Below are positions 15,236 through 25,542 of a DNA stretch of 64,000 bases, piece by piece. The notes under the pieces were generated by a model, which worked only from the letters and a program-made list of their open reading frames with translations, searched no databases and was not told where the DNA came from. A program made the position numbers and the translations under genes. How positions within the stretch are numbered: the stretch's first letter is position 1; each line of letters opens with the position of its first letter. The stretch is from Chloroflexi bacterium GWB2_49_20 (lineage in GTDB: Bacteria; Chloroflexota; Anaerolineae; Anaerolineales; Villigracilaceae), in the NCBI GenBank assembly GCA_001796335.1, contig MGMF01000021.1, forward strand, positions 310,001 to 374,000, written 5' to 3'.

Positions 15236-16459
15236 TCAAGAAGGATCGTTTTGCTGGTCCAATATGCTCTTCGCCTGCTGGCGTAAACGCATTCTTTCCT
15301 GGTGGTATTCTTCTTCATCAACGAACTCGCCTCGCTCGTGGGCGTCATCCAGGTGAGCTATTTCAGAGATCACCACATCCAAAGGACTTTCACCCGAAGG
15401 TACTTCCATCCCGGTCGCTTCATTCTCATTATCTTCCTCTTCCGGCTTGCGCCACCACCAGATTCCGGTGCCAACCATTACCAATCCCAGGAGGAGACCT
15501 CCCAGGACAAGCGGCAATGTTGTTTTACTGGAGGTGTTTTCCTCACCCAGAATGGGTTTCCCGGAGAATGTCACTTGAAAAGTTTGTCCTGCATTGATCC
15601 CGGATAATGAATAAACCAAATAAGATTCACCATTATTAAAATTCGTAAGCTCAGGAGCAGATAAACCCTCTCCATGTAAAATTACTCCCGACTTTTCAGG
15701 CAGGAGTAAATTGATCGCCTGGATATTAACCGGTGCTGTGTAGGTGTAATTATGATTTTCCTGGAAAGGAGTCAGATACTTGACCGTAAACTGTTCGGAA
15801 CCTTGCCCAATCATCAAGGGGTTGGTATCAGCAAATCCGCCTGAAAATTTGACGAAACGATCCTGTTGGTCAGGTTGAAAAAAGATAAAATCTGCATCGG
15901 TTGGAAGCGGGAAACTCAGAGTAGCCAGCTGGCCATCCTCCAGGGTGACGGATCCTTTGACAGTCCGTTCCCCCTGGTTGGAAAGGATGTAGACCTCCGT
16001 CGTCTCCAAACCATCAGCTGCGAAGTTAAACAAAATATGCATCTGGTCTATCTGCACAGCAGTGAGGTCAGTGGTTGTATCATAAACAGGCACTTCCAGC
16101 TCCAGTTGGTCCGATCCAGCCACTGCCGGGATGGCTTCCGAAAGATAAATTACATCCTCATAAATGGCCATCACACCATATAACTGTCCCGGTTTTAAAT
16201 CCACTTCGGTAAACATAAAGGAGCCGTCAGGTTGAGATTGAGCATGCAGCATGCCCAACTCCACATACTCTTCGTCATATATATGCAACATCAATTCCAG
16301 GATGTCCTTGACAACAGTTCCCAGGTTTTGGTTAACGATTTTTCCAGTAACTTTGCCTGTTGCGGCCGGAGGTATCGGTGTTTGAGCATTGACTGAAGTG
16401 GGGCTGGCAGTCCAGGCCATGAAAACTACGAACAAGATTAATACAAAATATTTTTTCAT
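15236..16459 (-). CDS. Secreted beta-sandwich protein with C-terminal membrane anchor
   Basis: 407 residues. The signal peptide ends near SVNAQ (residue 26). Residues about 35-130 resemble a carboxypeptidase-regulatory-like beta domain (GKVTGKIVNQNLGTVV...PDGSFMFTEVDL). More beta-rich sequence follows, then a membrane helix (about 315-335, ending WWWRK) and an acidic cytoplasmic tail that forms a helical hairpin. It lies first after the Ccm genes and overlaps its upstream neighbour by 4 bases, so a role in cytochrome maturation or the envelope is inferred only. Confidence 0.65.
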   Translation of the reverse strand: MKKYFVLILFVVFMAWTASPTSVNAQTPIPPAATGKVTGKIVNQNLGTVVKDILELMLHIYDEEYVELGMLHAQSQPDGSFMFTEVDLKPGQLYGVMAIYEDVIYLSEAIPAVAGSDQLELEVPVYDTTTDLTAVQIDQMHILFNFAADGLETTEVYILSNQGERTVKGSVTLEDGQLATLSFPLPTDADFIFFQPDQQDRFVKFSGGFADTNPLMIGQGSEQFTVKYLTPFQENHNYTYTAPVNIQAINLLLPEKSGVILHGEGLSAPELTNFNNGESYLVYSLSGINAGQTFQVTFSGKPILGEENTSSKTTLPLVLGGLLLGLVMVGTGIWWWRKPEEEDNENEATGMEVPSGESPLDVVISEIAHLDDAHERGEFVDEEEYHQERMRLRQQAKSILDQQNDPS

Positions 16460-16950
16460 GATGCCACCCCGGCTTGGGTTATCAATTTATACCCGCATGA
16501 TGAACAGAACAGGTCGCCTGCTTTTAAGTTCTTTCCACAGGAAGGGCATGAGGATTTAACTGCGGTTCCACAGCGTGGGCAAAAGCGGATACCTGATTCA
16601 ATTGCCTGTCCGCAGTTTTCACAGGCAGGGGACTTTGCCTTTGAGGCTTTACGAGCCTGGATCAGGGCTTCGACTTCGTCAACTTTGTCAGCCTCCTGCA
16701 AGGATTGGGCAGCCTCCGCCATCAATCTTGCCCGCAGACTGGCGTAATCATCCTCGCTTACTTTACCTAATTGAAAATCGAAATCCAGATCGCGCAAAGA
16801 GGATAAAACTGCCAGCCGGTGTTCTTCCGGCTCCATGTGTTTTACAGGCAGGGCATGTTTTTTCTTGCTCCTTTGCTGAAAAGGGATTGCTACAAACGTC
16901 ACAGAAATGACCAGCATACTCAAACCAATAAGAATGGCTCCAAAGTTCAT
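16456..16950 (-). CDS. CcmI-like membrane protein with double zinc ribbon
   Basis: 164 residues. An N-terminal helix is followed by a CcmI/CycH-like segment (LAVLSSLRDLDFDFQLGKVSEDDYASL), then two zinc ribbons (CENC...CPRC and CPSC...CSSC). Placed directly after ccmH, it probably takes the CcmI role in apocytochrome handling, with the zinc ribbons as an addition. Confidence 0.7.
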   Translation of the reverse strand: MNFGAILIGLSMLVISVTFVAIPFQQRSKKKHALPVKHMEPEEHRLAVLSSLRDLDFDFQLGKVSEDDYASLRARLMAEAAQSLQEADKVDEVEALIQARKASKAKSPACENCGQAIESGIRFCPRCGTAVKSSCPSCGKNLKAGDLFCSSCGYKLITQAGVAS

Positions 16951-16965
16951 GATTTACGCTCCACT

Positions 16966-17463
16966 TCAATTCAGTTTACGAATTTCTTCTTCAATCTTTG
17001 CCAGTACCTCTGGAGAGATCTGCGAATTTTCAACAATAGGTATCGTGACTTGTTTTTTCGCCCGCCAGCCTTTCAATATCTCATAGCTTATCCATAAGCC
17101 AAGCAAGGCTGCTATGACCGGGAATAGCCATACTAGCGAAGTAAACCCTTTCCGTTGTGGTTCGGCCAGCACGCGTTCACCATACTGGGCAACAAAATAG
17201 TCAATCACCTGTTGTTCTGTCCACCCCTCGGACAACTGGTCACGGATCTGTCCGCGCCAGTCCTTGCAAGCCTGGGTTTCACACACATCCAGCGGAGTGT
17301 TCGGGCAAACCGGGCAGTACAGCTTCTTGGCAATTTGGTTGACATCATTATCGGTTGGATAACCGGGTGTCGTCCCCTGGGCATAGACCAGGGTAGCAAG
17401 GTATAAGGATGCCAAAGTAACCAGCAGTGCAAGGATCAGTTTACGTTTCAAATTGTGACCCAT
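16966..17463 (-). CDS. ccmH: Cytochrome c-type biogenesis protein CcmH
   Basis: 165 residues from the ATG at 17463, which has AGGAGG upstream; the longer frame lies inside ccmF. A signal peptide is followed by the redox motif LYCPVC (C50, C53), the helical bundle typical of CcmH (WRGQIRDQLSEGWTEQQVIDYF) and a C-terminal membrane helix. CcmH reduces apocytochrome c for haem attachment. The ATG comes right after the ccmF stop. Confidence 0.9.
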   Translation of the reverse strand: MGHNLKRKLILALLVTLASLYLATLVYAQGTTPGYPTDNDVNQIAKKLYCPVCPNTPLDVCETQACKDWRGQIRDQLSEGWTEQQVIDYFVAQYGERVLAEPQRKGFTSLVWLFPVIAALLGLWISYEILKGWRAKKQVTIPIVENSQISPEVLAKIEEEIRKLN

Positions 17464-17464
17464 C

Positions 17465-19543
17465 TTAAACCTCCTGAACGGCGGGAAGCGAGGTTGACAT
17501 ACCTGGCTTGAGAACGTAAGTTGTTTCCAATTGTTTGGGACTGCTCCAGGCCGCAATGATCGTTCCGAAAATCATGACAAACCCTCCAATCCAGACCCAA
17601 TTGATCAGTGAGTTGATGTAAATCTTAAATGTCGCCTGCTGATCAATATCGGAAACCTCCCAATCAAGCAGCATAATGTATACATCCTTGCCTGCGGTAG
17701 AGTACACACCCGGAACGGTTACCGGTTGTTCCTGAACGACAAAGTAATCGCGGCGGGGCTGCAGGCTGCGTACCTCCTTCCCATCCTTGAAAAGGGTTAG
17801 ATTCGCCTCAACTATCTCGCGCCCGTCCGAACCCGGGTAGCCTCGCAGCCCATCAAAACGCATCTGGTAATTCCCGATCACCAGTCTTTCGCCAGCCGTT
17901 ACAGTTCCCTGAGTCTCCTGCTTGAAGTACGAATCACCAATGAATCCCAGTGCGATCAGGATCACCCCGAGGTGGATGAAGTACCCCCCATAACGGCGGT
18001 GGTTGCGACCGATCAGGTGAATAAGCGCCTGGATCGGGTTTTCGCCTTTTGAACTGGTGCGTGCTTTAACCCCTTTCCAGAACTCGGCCAGAATACAGAA
18101 GACAACAAAAGCCACCAACCAAAGCCCGATGATGGACATGGGGTGCATGCGGTGCAGGTAACCCCAGCCAATTGATACGACCAGAGAACCGGCGAATGGC
18201 TGCCAAATGGCCTTGCCCAAATTCTTAACCGTTTGTTTGCGCCAGGCAAATAGCGGAGCAATCCCCATAAGCAGCAACTCGACAAAGAAAAGCGGGCCGG
18301 TAACGCTTTTGAAGTAAGGCGGCCCAACGGTAATTTTGGTACCCGTGACGAGTTCGGAAATGAGTGGGAAGACTGTTCCCCAGAATACCGCGAAGGTGAT
18401 CGCCAGGAAAAGCATGTTTTGCAGGACGAAGACAGTTTCGCGCGAAACAAAACTTTCCAGCGAATGCTCCGTTTCCAGGGTATCCCAGCGCCAATAAAGA
18501 AGGTAAATCGAACCAATGAACGTCAGACCGATAAAGGTGAAGAACGCTGGCCCCAAAGCAGATTTGCTGAAGGCATGCACTGAACTGATCACGCCAGTTC
18601 GAGTGATGAATGTGCCAAATAGCGAAAGGGAGTAGGTCAGTATGATCAAGACCATGTTCCACTTTTTCATCATGCCACGCTTCTCGGTCATCATCACCGA
18701 ATGCAGGAAAGCCGTGCCTGTCAACCAGGGCATGAGCATGGCATTCTCTATCGGGTCCCAACCCCAGAAGCCTCCCCAACCGAGTACGTCATAAGCCCAA
18801 CGCCCGCCCAGGATCAGCCCGATTGAAAGGAATATCCAGGCGACAAGGGTCCAGCGGCGTGTAGTGCGGATCCACTCATCACCGCGCGATTTGCCGGTGA
18901 TGAGCGCCGCGATGGCATATGCGAATGGGATGATAAAGCCGGTAAAACCAATGTACGTCGTCGGAGGGTGACCGATCATGCCAAAATGGCGCAGCAAAGG
19001 GTTCAATCCGCCGCCATCTTGAGGAATATACAATGTGGTATTTGCCGGTTGGAAGACAGCCTTAATCGCATCTGGCGCACCATATTGATACCATAGATGT
19101 TGAAAGGGATTGGTGATAAAAAGGACAAGCCCAACAAAAAAGGCTGTGGTTAACATGGATGTGGCGATCACATAAGGCATCAACTCCCGGTCGCGCTCCC
19201 ATTTACGTAAAAGCACGATGACTACAAAGCCAGCCATGAGCCAGGCCCAGAATAACACCGAACCATCTTGTCCACCCCATAGCGCTGTCACACGCAAGAA
19301 GGGTGACATAGCCTGGCTGGAAACATCATAGACGTATGCCAGAGAGAAATCCAGCGTGATAAGCGAATAAACGATCGCCAGGACAGAAACGGTCAGCAGC
19401 GGGAAAACGAGCAGAGACGCATTCCGGGCGCTTTCCACCCATTTTGAGCGATTGCGCCAGCCACCGTATGCGGATGCAACCGTGGCGTATACCGAAAATA
19501 AAAAAGCAATTGTCAGGGCGATCAAACCAATATCAGCAATCAT
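17465..19543 (-). CDS. ccmF: Haem lyase CcmF
   Basis: 692 residues with about 13-15 membrane helices. The haem-handling WWD-type motif [13 protein letters not shown] lies near residues 250-262, and [13 protein letters not shown] near 90 is also typical of CcmF. The soluble periplasmic loop is near the C-terminus. CcmF attaches haem to CxxCH motifs together with CcmH. The window encodes a CxxCH cytochrome (48169) as a possible client. ccmABCE are not in the window. Confidence 0.95.
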   Translation of the reverse strand: MIADIGLIALTIAFLFSVYATVASAYGGWRNRSKWVESARNASLLVFPLLTVSVLAIVYSLITLDFSLAYVYDVSSQAMSPFLRVTALWGGQDGSVLFWAWLMAGFVVIVLLRKWERDRELMPYVIATSMLTTAFFVGLVLFITNPFQHLWYQYGAPDAIKAVFQPANTTLYIPQDGGGLNPLLRHFGMIGHPPTTYIGFTGFIIPFAYAIAALITGKSRGDEWIRTTRRWTLVAWIFLSIGLILGGRWAYDVLGWGGFWGWDPIENAMLMPWLTGTAFLHSVMMTEKRGMMKKWNMVLIILTYSLSLFGTFITRTGVISSVHAFSKSALGPAFFTFIGLTFIGSIYLLYWRWDTLETEHSLESFVSRETVFVLQNMLFLAITFAVFWGTVFPLISELVTGTKITVGPPYFKSVTGPLFFVELLLMGIAPLFAWRKQTVKNLGKAIWQPFAGSLVVSIGWGYLHRMHPMSIIGLWLVAFVVFCILAEFWKGVKARTSSKGENPIQALIHLIGRNHRRYGGYFIHLGVILIALGFIGDSYFKQETQGTVTAGERLVIGNYQMRFDGLRGYPGSDGREIVEANLTLFKDGKEVRSLQPRRDYFVVQEQPVTVPGVYSTAGKDVYIMLLDWEVSDIDQQATFKIYINSLINWVWIGGFVMIFGTIIAAWSSPKQLETTYVLKPGMSTSLPAVQEV

Positions 19544-19591
19544 AAATACTCCTGGTAGGGATTATCATTTTAAATAGGGAGTTCAACCAAA

Positions 19592-20176
19592 TCATGGATA
19601 TGATTCGGCTAGCATTTCATCAATTTTTTCATCGAGTTGTGGTGTAGACAAGGGGCCAATGTGCATACCGCGTAATTTGCCTAATTTATCAACGTAAAAC
19701 GTCTCAGGGACACCCTTGATGTTGTATGCCTGCGCAATCCGTGTACCAATGTCTGGCCCATTGAAGTAGGTGAGATCGAATTCATCCATGTATGCCAGGG
19801 CGGCTTTCTCTGTATCCACATAGTCAACACCTATGAAGATAACTCCCTGGTCTTTGTATTTGCGCCAGGTTGCCTCCAGGTAAGCGGCCTCCTCGCGGCA
19901 GGGCGGACACCACGAAGCCCAGAAGTTGATGATCACCACTTGTCCACGTAGTTCACTCAAAGTTATCGTCGAGCCATTGAAATCAACCAGGGTGAAGTCG
20001 GGAGCATCCCCCGAATCAACAGGACCTTTTCCCGATTGGATCAATCCCCATGCAAACAGTCCAAGCAAAGCGAGGACGACGGCAAGAACTATGAATACAC
20101 TACCTTTTGTTCGTCTGGACTTTGGAACTTCCAGGTTTATACCATCATCAGTAAGGCTGTTGTTCTGGTCAATCAT
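19592..20176 (-). CDS. TlpA/ResA-type membrane-anchored thioredoxin
   Basis: 194 residues with an anchor helix at about 26-46 and a thioredoxin fold with WASWCPPC (C90, C93). The GVPETFYVD cis-proline segment is present. It probably keeps apocytochrome cysteines reduced ahead of CcmF/CcmH, whose genes follow on the same strand. Confidence 0.9.
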   Translation of the reverse strand: MIDQNNSLTDDGINLEVPKSRRTKGSVFIVLAVVLALLGLFAWGLIQSGKGPVDSGDAPDFTLVDFNGSTITLSELRGQVVIINFWASWCPPCREEAAYLEATWRKYKDQGVIFIGVDYVDTEKAALAYMDEFDLTYFNGPDIGTRIAQAYNIKGVPETFYVDKLGKLRGMHIGPLSTPQLDEKIDEMLAESYP

Positions 20177-20179
20177 GGA

Positions 20180-20425
20180 TTATTTCTCTTTTGTAACGAC
20201 TTCGATAGTCTCGGAATGGCAACTGGGGGTACCGGCTTTCGTGGAGCCAGGTTTGTCATCGTGCATCATAAATTTCATCATCAGGATGTGTGATAGCGGA
20301 CAAAACAGGATCAAAGCCCCATATACTACGGTATTGACTGGGAGTTTGAAAATATAAACAGCCGCCAGACCCGCGACGGGGACAAGGCAGCACAGGATCA
20401 TGATCAGCATATGTTTTTTGTTCAT
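20180..20425 (-). CDS. DUF2933-like small membrane protein
   Basis: 81 residues: two helices and a His/Met-containing tail (MMKFMMHDDK). The LCCLVP...ILFCPLSHILMMKFM pattern resembles DUF2933, often found beside copper genes. The gene overlaps its upstream neighbour by 4 bases and sits 3 bases before the TlpA gene. Confidence 0.6.
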   Translation of the reverse strand: MNKKHMLIMILCCLVPVAGLAAVYIFKLPVNTVVYGALILFCPLSHILMMKFMMHDDKPGSTKAGTPSCHSETIEVVTKEK

Positions 20426-20958
20426 GGGTAAAACTCCTTTAGTTGTTGAAGTGCGATTTCGGCAATCTCCGCATCCGCGGTTAACCAGATCACCAGATTC
20501 TTGGATTGGAAGTAAAAATGTTTTTGTCCCATGCCTTCCAGTTTGTAAATTGTGCGCTTGTTATCCAGATATTCTCCACTGGGAGTAAATGGGGAATTAC
20601 CTACCGCAATCTTATCGTGCATGTCAGTCACCATATTGGCTGCCATAAAATTAATAGGTGCGCCTGCAACCCATAGGGTCGCCTGCTGATTTCCATAGAT
20701 TCCGAGCGCGCCTGAAGTCAGCGGAAATTGTTTGCCATGCAGATTACTGAAATCCTCAACAGCCTGTGGGCCGTTCATCTGACTCGAGAGAGGCAAACCG
20801 GCAAGTTGTTCAGGCAAAAACAGCGTAGCAGGATTACGCATGGTATTGTCAAAGTAAACCCATCCAATGGCAGCAATAACAAATAGGGTTCCTAAACCGA
20901 TCAGAGTAAAAGGGATGATGCGTTTCATCAAGCCAATTATGTCCAATAGTTTCTCCAT
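20422..20958 (-). CDS. Membrane-anchored protein of unknown function
   Basis: 178 residues: one N-terminal helix (about 13-34) and an extracytoplasmic domain without Cys or a recognisable motif. It heads the minus-strand operon that runs to the Ccm genes and starts 100 bases from the operator-like palindrome at 21059. A second possible start is Met11. Confidence 0.55.
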   Translation of the reverse strand: MEKLLDIIGLMKRIIPFTLIGLGTLFVIAAIGWVYFDNTMRNPATLFLPEQLAGLPLSSQMNGPQAVEDFSNLHGKQFPLTSGALGIYGNQQATLWVAGAPINFMAANMVTDMHDKIAVGNSPFTPSGEYLDNKRTIYKLEGMGQKHFYFQSKNLVIWLTADAEIAEIALQQLKEFYP

Positions 20959-21058
20959 TCACAAGCGCTTAATAGCGTATTCTATATTTAAGCAGAATAG
21001 CCCGTGAGGATAAATCGGATAAATAATGTCGATTATAATTTGCCTCAAGAAGAGACGT

Positions 21059-21082
21059 CTTATAAGCAAAATTGCTTATAAG
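21059..21082. promoter_or_regulatory. Operator-like palindrome, best copy of a recurring motif
   Basis: Perfect 10-bp arms CTTATAAGCA and TGCTTATAAG with spacer AAAT, between the divergent genes at 20958 and 21243. Related sites are at 25797, 29669, 35551, 43368, 52156 and 60398. Confidence 0.6.
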
Positions 21083-21242
21083 ATAATGAGGTAAATAGCG
21101 CTTAGTGATATACAATATAAAGTCTATACTGGCATGATAAAAAGGGTCCATACAAAATTTGGTTCCCAGTTTTTTCGCGTTTGAAGGGCTTATCAACAAC
21201 AGCGCAAAATCGATCCATGATTCTTCAGGAGGTGTTTGCTTA

Positions 21243-22028
21243 ATGATCACGATTTCGATCGACCCCATCATTTTTTCCTTCGGACCTTTTACGTTACGCT
21301 GGTATAGCCTTATCGTCCTTACGGCAATAGGCGTTGCCACATGGTTAACCGCATACGAAGCTTCAAAAAAAGGGTTTAAAAAGGATGATATCTATGAATT
21401 AGCCATGTGGGTCATTCCTGGCGGGTTGATAGGTGCACGTCTCTTCCATGTTCTCGATCATTGGTCAGACCTCTTTGCAGCAAACCCGATCTCGTCCCTG
21501 TACATCTGGGAAGGTGGGTTAGCCATTTGGGGAGCGCTGGCAGGCGGATTATTGACAATTGCCATCCTGGCCTGGCGCAAAGGCTGGCGGCTTCCATCCC
21601 TGCTGGATGCGGCTGTCCCGGGAGTGGTCCTGGCCCAGGCAATTGGGCGGGTCGCCTGCGTCATCACTGGGGATGCAATGGGAAAGCCGACCACAGGTCC
21701 CTTTGGGTTTGCTTATACAAACCCCCATGCCCTGGTTCCTCAATTAGGTGTTTTCTATACACCGATGCCGGTGTATGAGATTATCGTCAACCTGGGTATT
21801 TTTGCACTTCTTTGGCAATTACGTAAACGCCGCTGGCCAGATGGAATGTTGTTTCTCGTCTATCTTAGTCTGTACAGCCTGGAACGCTTATTTCTGGGCT
21901 TCACCAGTTCCTATAACATCCTTGCCTGGGGATTGACCCAATCGCAAATTATTGCCCTGACTGGATTAGTAATTTCCCTGGCTTTGTTCATTTTGTTGCG
22001 CAAGAAGGCTGCAGCTCGATCAGTCTGA
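21243..22028 (+). CDS. lgt: Prolipoprotein diacylglyceryl transferase
   Basis: 261 residues from the ATG at 21243, which has CAGGAGG upstream; the longer frame to 21159 is less likely. About seven membrane helices. Conserved segments include GARLFHVLDHW and the Lgt signature region IGRVACVITGDAMGKPT. It transfers diacylglycerol to the lipobox Cys of lipoproteins such as those at 13999, 30760 and 50936. A close paralog is at 60986. Confidence 0.9.
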   Translation: MITISIDPIIFSFGPFTLRWYSLIVLTAIGVATWLTAYEASKKGFKKDDIYELAMWVIPGGLIGARLFHVLDHWSDLFAANPISSLYIWEGGLAIWGALAGGLLTIAILAWRKGWRLPSLLDAAVPGVVLAQAIGRVACVITGDAMGKPTTGPFGFAYTNPHALVPQLGVFYTPMPVYEIIVNLGIFALLWQLRKRRWPDGMLFLVYLSLYSLERLFLGFTSSYNILAWGLTQSQIIALTGLVISLALFILLRKKAAARSV

Positions 22029-22080
22029 GTGGTTGCGACCAAACAACAAGAGAAATTTTGTTCAAGCATTGGAGAAGACC

Positions 22081-23244
22081 ATGAAATTTGAAACTCAAAT
22101 TATTCATGCCGGACAGCATCCTGACCCGACAACCGGGGCAGTGATGGTACCCATATACCAGACTTCCACCTACAAGCAGGATGGTGTTGGGAAACATCGC
22201 GGTTACGAATACTCACGAACCGGCAATCCCACCCGTGCAGCGTTGGAAGCTTGTATCGCCTCTTTGGAGGGCGGACAATACGGTCTGGCTTTTGCCTCGG
22301 GCATGGCAGCCACTGATACTGTTCTGCGCCTGCTCGAGCCAGGCGATCACGTTCTGGCCGGGAATGATATCTACGGGGGAACATTTCGATTGTTCGATAA
22401 AGAGTATCGCCGCTACGGAATGGAGTTCTCCTATGTGGACACAACCGACACAACCAATGTGGAGGCAGGTTTGCGTGGCAACACTCGCATGGTCTGGCTG
22501 GAGACGCCCACCAACCCATTGCTCAACGTGTGCGATATCCAGGCAATTGCTGAGATCGTCCATACCCACAATCCGGATACCCTGCTGGTGGTGGATAATA
22601 CTTTCGCCACCCCCTATCTGCAACGCCCTTTGGAATTAGGCGCTGATATTGTTGTGCATTCCACGACTAAATACCTGGGTGGGCATTCCGACGTGGTGGG
22701 AGGCGCAATCATCACACACCGACCTCCCATCCACGGACGTCTGGCCTTTCTGCAAAACGCTGCCGGAGCCGTACCAGGGCCGATGGATTGCTTCCTGGTT
22801 TTACGGGGCATCAAAACCCTGCCAGTGCGTATGGATCGCCACGCCCACAACGCAACTGCAGTAGCCAACTTTCTTGACGGACATCCCAGCGTGGCTCGCT
22901 TGTTTTATCCTTTCCATGTTACCCACCCCGGTGTGGATATTGCTCGCAAGCAAATGCGAAACGGCGGGGGAATGGTTTCATTCATCCACAAAGATGGAGC
23001 GAAGGCTGCCCAGAACCTGGTCGAGCACACCCAAATCTTTACCCTGGCTGAATCGTTGGGCGGAGCGGAATCATTGATCGAAGTTCCCGCAACGATGACT
23101 CACGCCTCCACCGCAAATTCACCTTTGGCTGTTGACCCGGGACTGGTACGTTTATCCGTCGGGCTTGAACACGAGGTTGACCTGATCGCTGATTTGGAGC
23201 GTGCCTTTTCTTACTCATCGAACAAAACGGTTGTTTCATCGTAA
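22081..23244 (+). CDS. Cystathionine gamma-lyase/synthase family PLP enzyme
   Basis: 387 residues from the ATG at 22081 (GGAGAAG upstream). Cys/Met-metabolism PLP fold: YSRTGNPTR near the start, SGMAATDTVL for the cofactor phosphate, VVDNTFATP, and the PLP lysine in STTKYLGGHSD (about residue 197). Next to a CBS gene, a gamma-lyase role (cystathionine to cysteine) is likely. Its 3' end overlaps the convergent SerK-like gene by 34 bases. Confidence 0.9.
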   Translation: MKFETQIIHAGQHPDPTTGAVMVPIYQTSTYKQDGVGKHRGYEYSRTGNPTRAALEACIASLEGGQYGLAFASGMAATDTVLRLLEPGDHVLAGNDIYGGTFRLFDKEYRRYGMEFSYVDTTDTTNVEAGLRGNTRMVWLETPTNPLLNVCDIQAIAEIVHTHNPDTLLVVDNTFATPYLQRPLELGADIVVHSTTKYLGGHSDVVGGAIITHRPPIHGRLAFLQNAAGAVPGPMDCFLVLRGIKTLPVRMDRHAHNATAVANFLDGHPSVARLFYPFHVTHPGVDIARKQMRNGGGMVSFIHKDGAKAAQNLVEHTQIFTLAESLGGAESLIEVPATMTHASTANSPLAVDPGLVRLSVGLEHEVDLIADLERAFSYSSNKTVVSS

Positions 23245-24062
23245 GAACGGACTCCCTTCCGGGTGACACGCACATGAAGCCAGGACTTGAGCGCCTCGTC
23301 TTTTTCGACCAGTGATTTTTCCGAACTCAGTTCACTCAGCCTATAGTTCACCCGCAATGCCCGAGGCGAAATGATAAAACGGGTAATACCTGCAGGGATC
23401 ATCTGTCTGGCTGACGCCAGTTGGATGATTTCTTCATTTTTGAAACGCGGGAAAACGAGCAATCCAGCCAGATCAGAATACATGTTCGTCAGAGAATCGA
23501 TAGAATCCAGATGTGTGCGATCCATCCTGGCACATTTTCCAATCCTGTCCATGATAATGTTCAGTATTTCAACTCGACACTGCAAGTCTGAGGTCGGTGC
23601 AAAAACAGTATAGACCTCTCCTGTGGGTAAGTGGATTTGAATGACAGAGCGGCCGTCCACACTGTCCGAAAGAAGCCTTTTGCCCCCATCCAATTTAACC
23701 ATCAGGCCAGGAATATCGCCAAATTGTGCCAGCAACTCATCATGAGTGGCCCCCAGGGCAACCTGGTTCCAGGTTTTTAAATTCAAACCTGGCTCACCTG
23801 GCCAAACGACCTGTACCAGAATGTGGGGAATGTCCATCGTTTGAAATGCCCTGGTGCGGTTTGCGCCATCCAACACAACGTAATTACCCTGGGCATCCTG
23901 CATGGGGGCAACAATTGGGGGATTGCGCAATATCTTTTCAGCCTTCAACCTTTCTATAAGGGACAGAGTGCGCAACTCATCGCATTTTTCGTGGGGCACC
24001 AGTCTATCAACCGGTAGAATACGCAAAGATGGAAAGGTTGGATTTTTAGAGGGTGTGTTCAT
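23211..24062 (-). CDS. ParB-fold protein, probable free serine kinase (SerK/SbnI-like)
   Basis: 283 residues. The N-terminal ParB-like region has HEKCDE (His24, Glu25) and VVLDGANRTRAF (Asp65-Arg69), as in SerK and SbnI, which phosphorylate free L-serine. No ParB DNA-binding HTH is seen. The gene begins 6 bases after the CBS gene, so O-phosphoserine made here could be the CBS substrate. I take the kinase call as likely but unproven. Confidence 0.75.
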   Translation of the reverse strand: MNTPSKNPTFPSLRILPVDRLVPHEKCDELRTLSLIERLKAEKILRNPPIVAPMQDAQGNYVVLDGANRTRAFQTMDIPHILVQVVWPGEPGLNLKTWNQVALGATHDELLAQFGDIPGLMVKLDGGKRLLSDSVDGRSVIQIHLPTGEVYTVFAPTSDLQCRVEILNIIMDRIGKCARMDRTHLDSIDSLTNMYSDLAGLLVFPRFKNEEIIQLASARQMIPAGITRFIISPRALRVNYRLSELSSEKSLVEKDEALKSWLHVRVTRKGVRSYDETTVLFDE

Positions 24063-24068
24063 CCTGGC

Positions 24069-25487
24069 CTATATCGTTCGGGCAATGAAATCAAGTGCGT
24101 CAATTTTTGTCAGCAAACCTACAACGCGTTCGGCGTCGCTCACCAAAACAACCGGTCCAGCAACAAAGGAAGGCAAGGCATCAGACAACAGCATGTGCGC
24201 AGGATAGGATGGAGGCGCAGGTTCAAGAATGGAGGCTACTGTTTCGTCTTCGGTGTGATTATGCCCGGCTTCGAGCATGTGCTTTAGCAGGTTTGCTTCG
24301 GTGACCATACCCGCCACTTTTCCGTCGGGGTGTAAAACAGGTGTTTGCGAAATATCATTCTTTTTCAACAAAATGATCACATCCGTCATGTGAGCCTCTG
24401 ACGATACAGAGATCACACCAGGAAAGCTCTTGGATGCCAAAACCTCACCAAGAGTGACCTCATTCCATTTGACTTCCATGAAGCCGTTTTCGTACATCCA
24501 TTTGTCATCATAGATTTTTGACAGATAACGCGATCCTGAATCAGGAAAAAGTACGACCACAAGCCGATCATAATCAAGGCTTTGAGCATAGCGGAAGGCA
24601 CCTGCCAGGGTTGCACCGGATGACCCGCCGCAGAAAATTCCTTCTTCCCTGACCAGGCGACGTGCCCATTGGAAAGATTCTTTATCTGTGACCCGGATTA
24701 CATCATCAATCACAGAAAGGTCCAATGTGCCGGGCAAGAAATCTTCCCCGATTCCTTCCACTTTATAGGGCCTGGCAAGCACATCATCAGGCACTTTGCC
24801 GCGCTGCCATGTTTCCAGCAAGATGGAACCGGTGGCGTCCACGCCAATAATGTGTATGTGCGGGTTTCGCTCTTTCAGATAGCGTCCTACCCCGGAGATA
24901 GTCCCGCCTGTGCCCATGCTGATGACTACATCTGTCACTTTACCCTGGGTCTGCTCCCAGATTTCAGGACCAGTCGTCGCATAATGGCTGCCTGGATTTT
25001 CAGGATTGAAATATTGGTTTGCCAGGATGGCATTAGGCGTTTCAGCTACAATGCGTTTGGCAACACTGTAATACGAACGGGGGTCATCAGGCTCGACTGA
25101 AGTTGGCGTGACGACCACTTTGGCGCCGAAAGCGCGCAACAACTGAATTTTCTCCTGGCTCATCTTGTCTGGCAGGACAAAAACCGACTTGTATCCTTTT
25201 ATAGCGCAGACCATAGCCAAACCGAGGCCGGTGTTCCCGGAGGTGGACTCAACAACAGTTCCACCGGGTCGAAGCCGTTCGCTTCTTTCGGCTTCAGCAA
25301 TGATATTCATGGCGATGCGATCCTTTACTGAACCACCAGGGTTAAAGAATTCCACCTTTGCATATATCGGGCAAGTTATTTCGTGCCCTACATGATTCAG
25401 GCGCACCAGGGGCGTTTTACCGATAACTTGCAATATATTATCGTAAACTCGAAGAGAGTCGGATGTGGGAAGATCGTTTTTTTTCAT
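24069..25487 (-). CDS. Cystathionine beta-synthase-like PLP enzyme with two CBS domains
   Basis: 472 residues. The catalytic half carries the PLP lysine in NPGGSVKDRIAM (Lys55), STSGNTGLGLA for the substrate and GTGGTISGVGRYL for the cofactor phosphate. Residues about 340-470 are a pair of CBS domains (PVLHPDGKVAGMVTEANLL and VSDAERVVGLLTKIDAL) that probably sense an adenosyl ligand. It condenses serine or phosphoserine with homocysteine, or makes cysteine from sulfide. Confidence 0.92.
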   Translation of the reverse strand: MKKNDLPTSDSLRVYDNILQVIGKTPLVRLNHVGHEITCPIYAKVEFFNPGGSVKDRIAMNIIAEAERSERLRPGGTVVESTSGNTGLGLAMVCAIKGYKSVFVLPDKMSQEKIQLLRAFGAKVVVTPTSVEPDDPRSYYSVAKRIVAETPNAILANQYFNPENPGSHYATTGPEIWEQTQGKVTDVVISMGTGGTISGVGRYLKERNPHIHIIGVDATGSILLETWQRGKVPDDVLARPYKVEGIGEDFLPGTLDLSVIDDVIRVTDKESFQWARRLVREEGIFCGGSSGATLAGAFRYAQSLDYDRLVVVLFPDSGSRYLSKIYDDKWMYENGFMEVKWNEVTLGEVLASKSFPGVISVSSEAHMTDVIILLKKNDISQTPVLHPDGKVAGMVTEANLLKHMLEAGHNHTEDETVASILEPAPPSYPAHMLLSDALPSFVAGPVVLVSDAERVVGLLTKIDALDFIARTI

Positions 25488-25542
25488 TTTTCAACTGTAC
25501 CTTTCGTGAGTTTGTTAGGAATATTCAGGGCTTAAATAAAGG

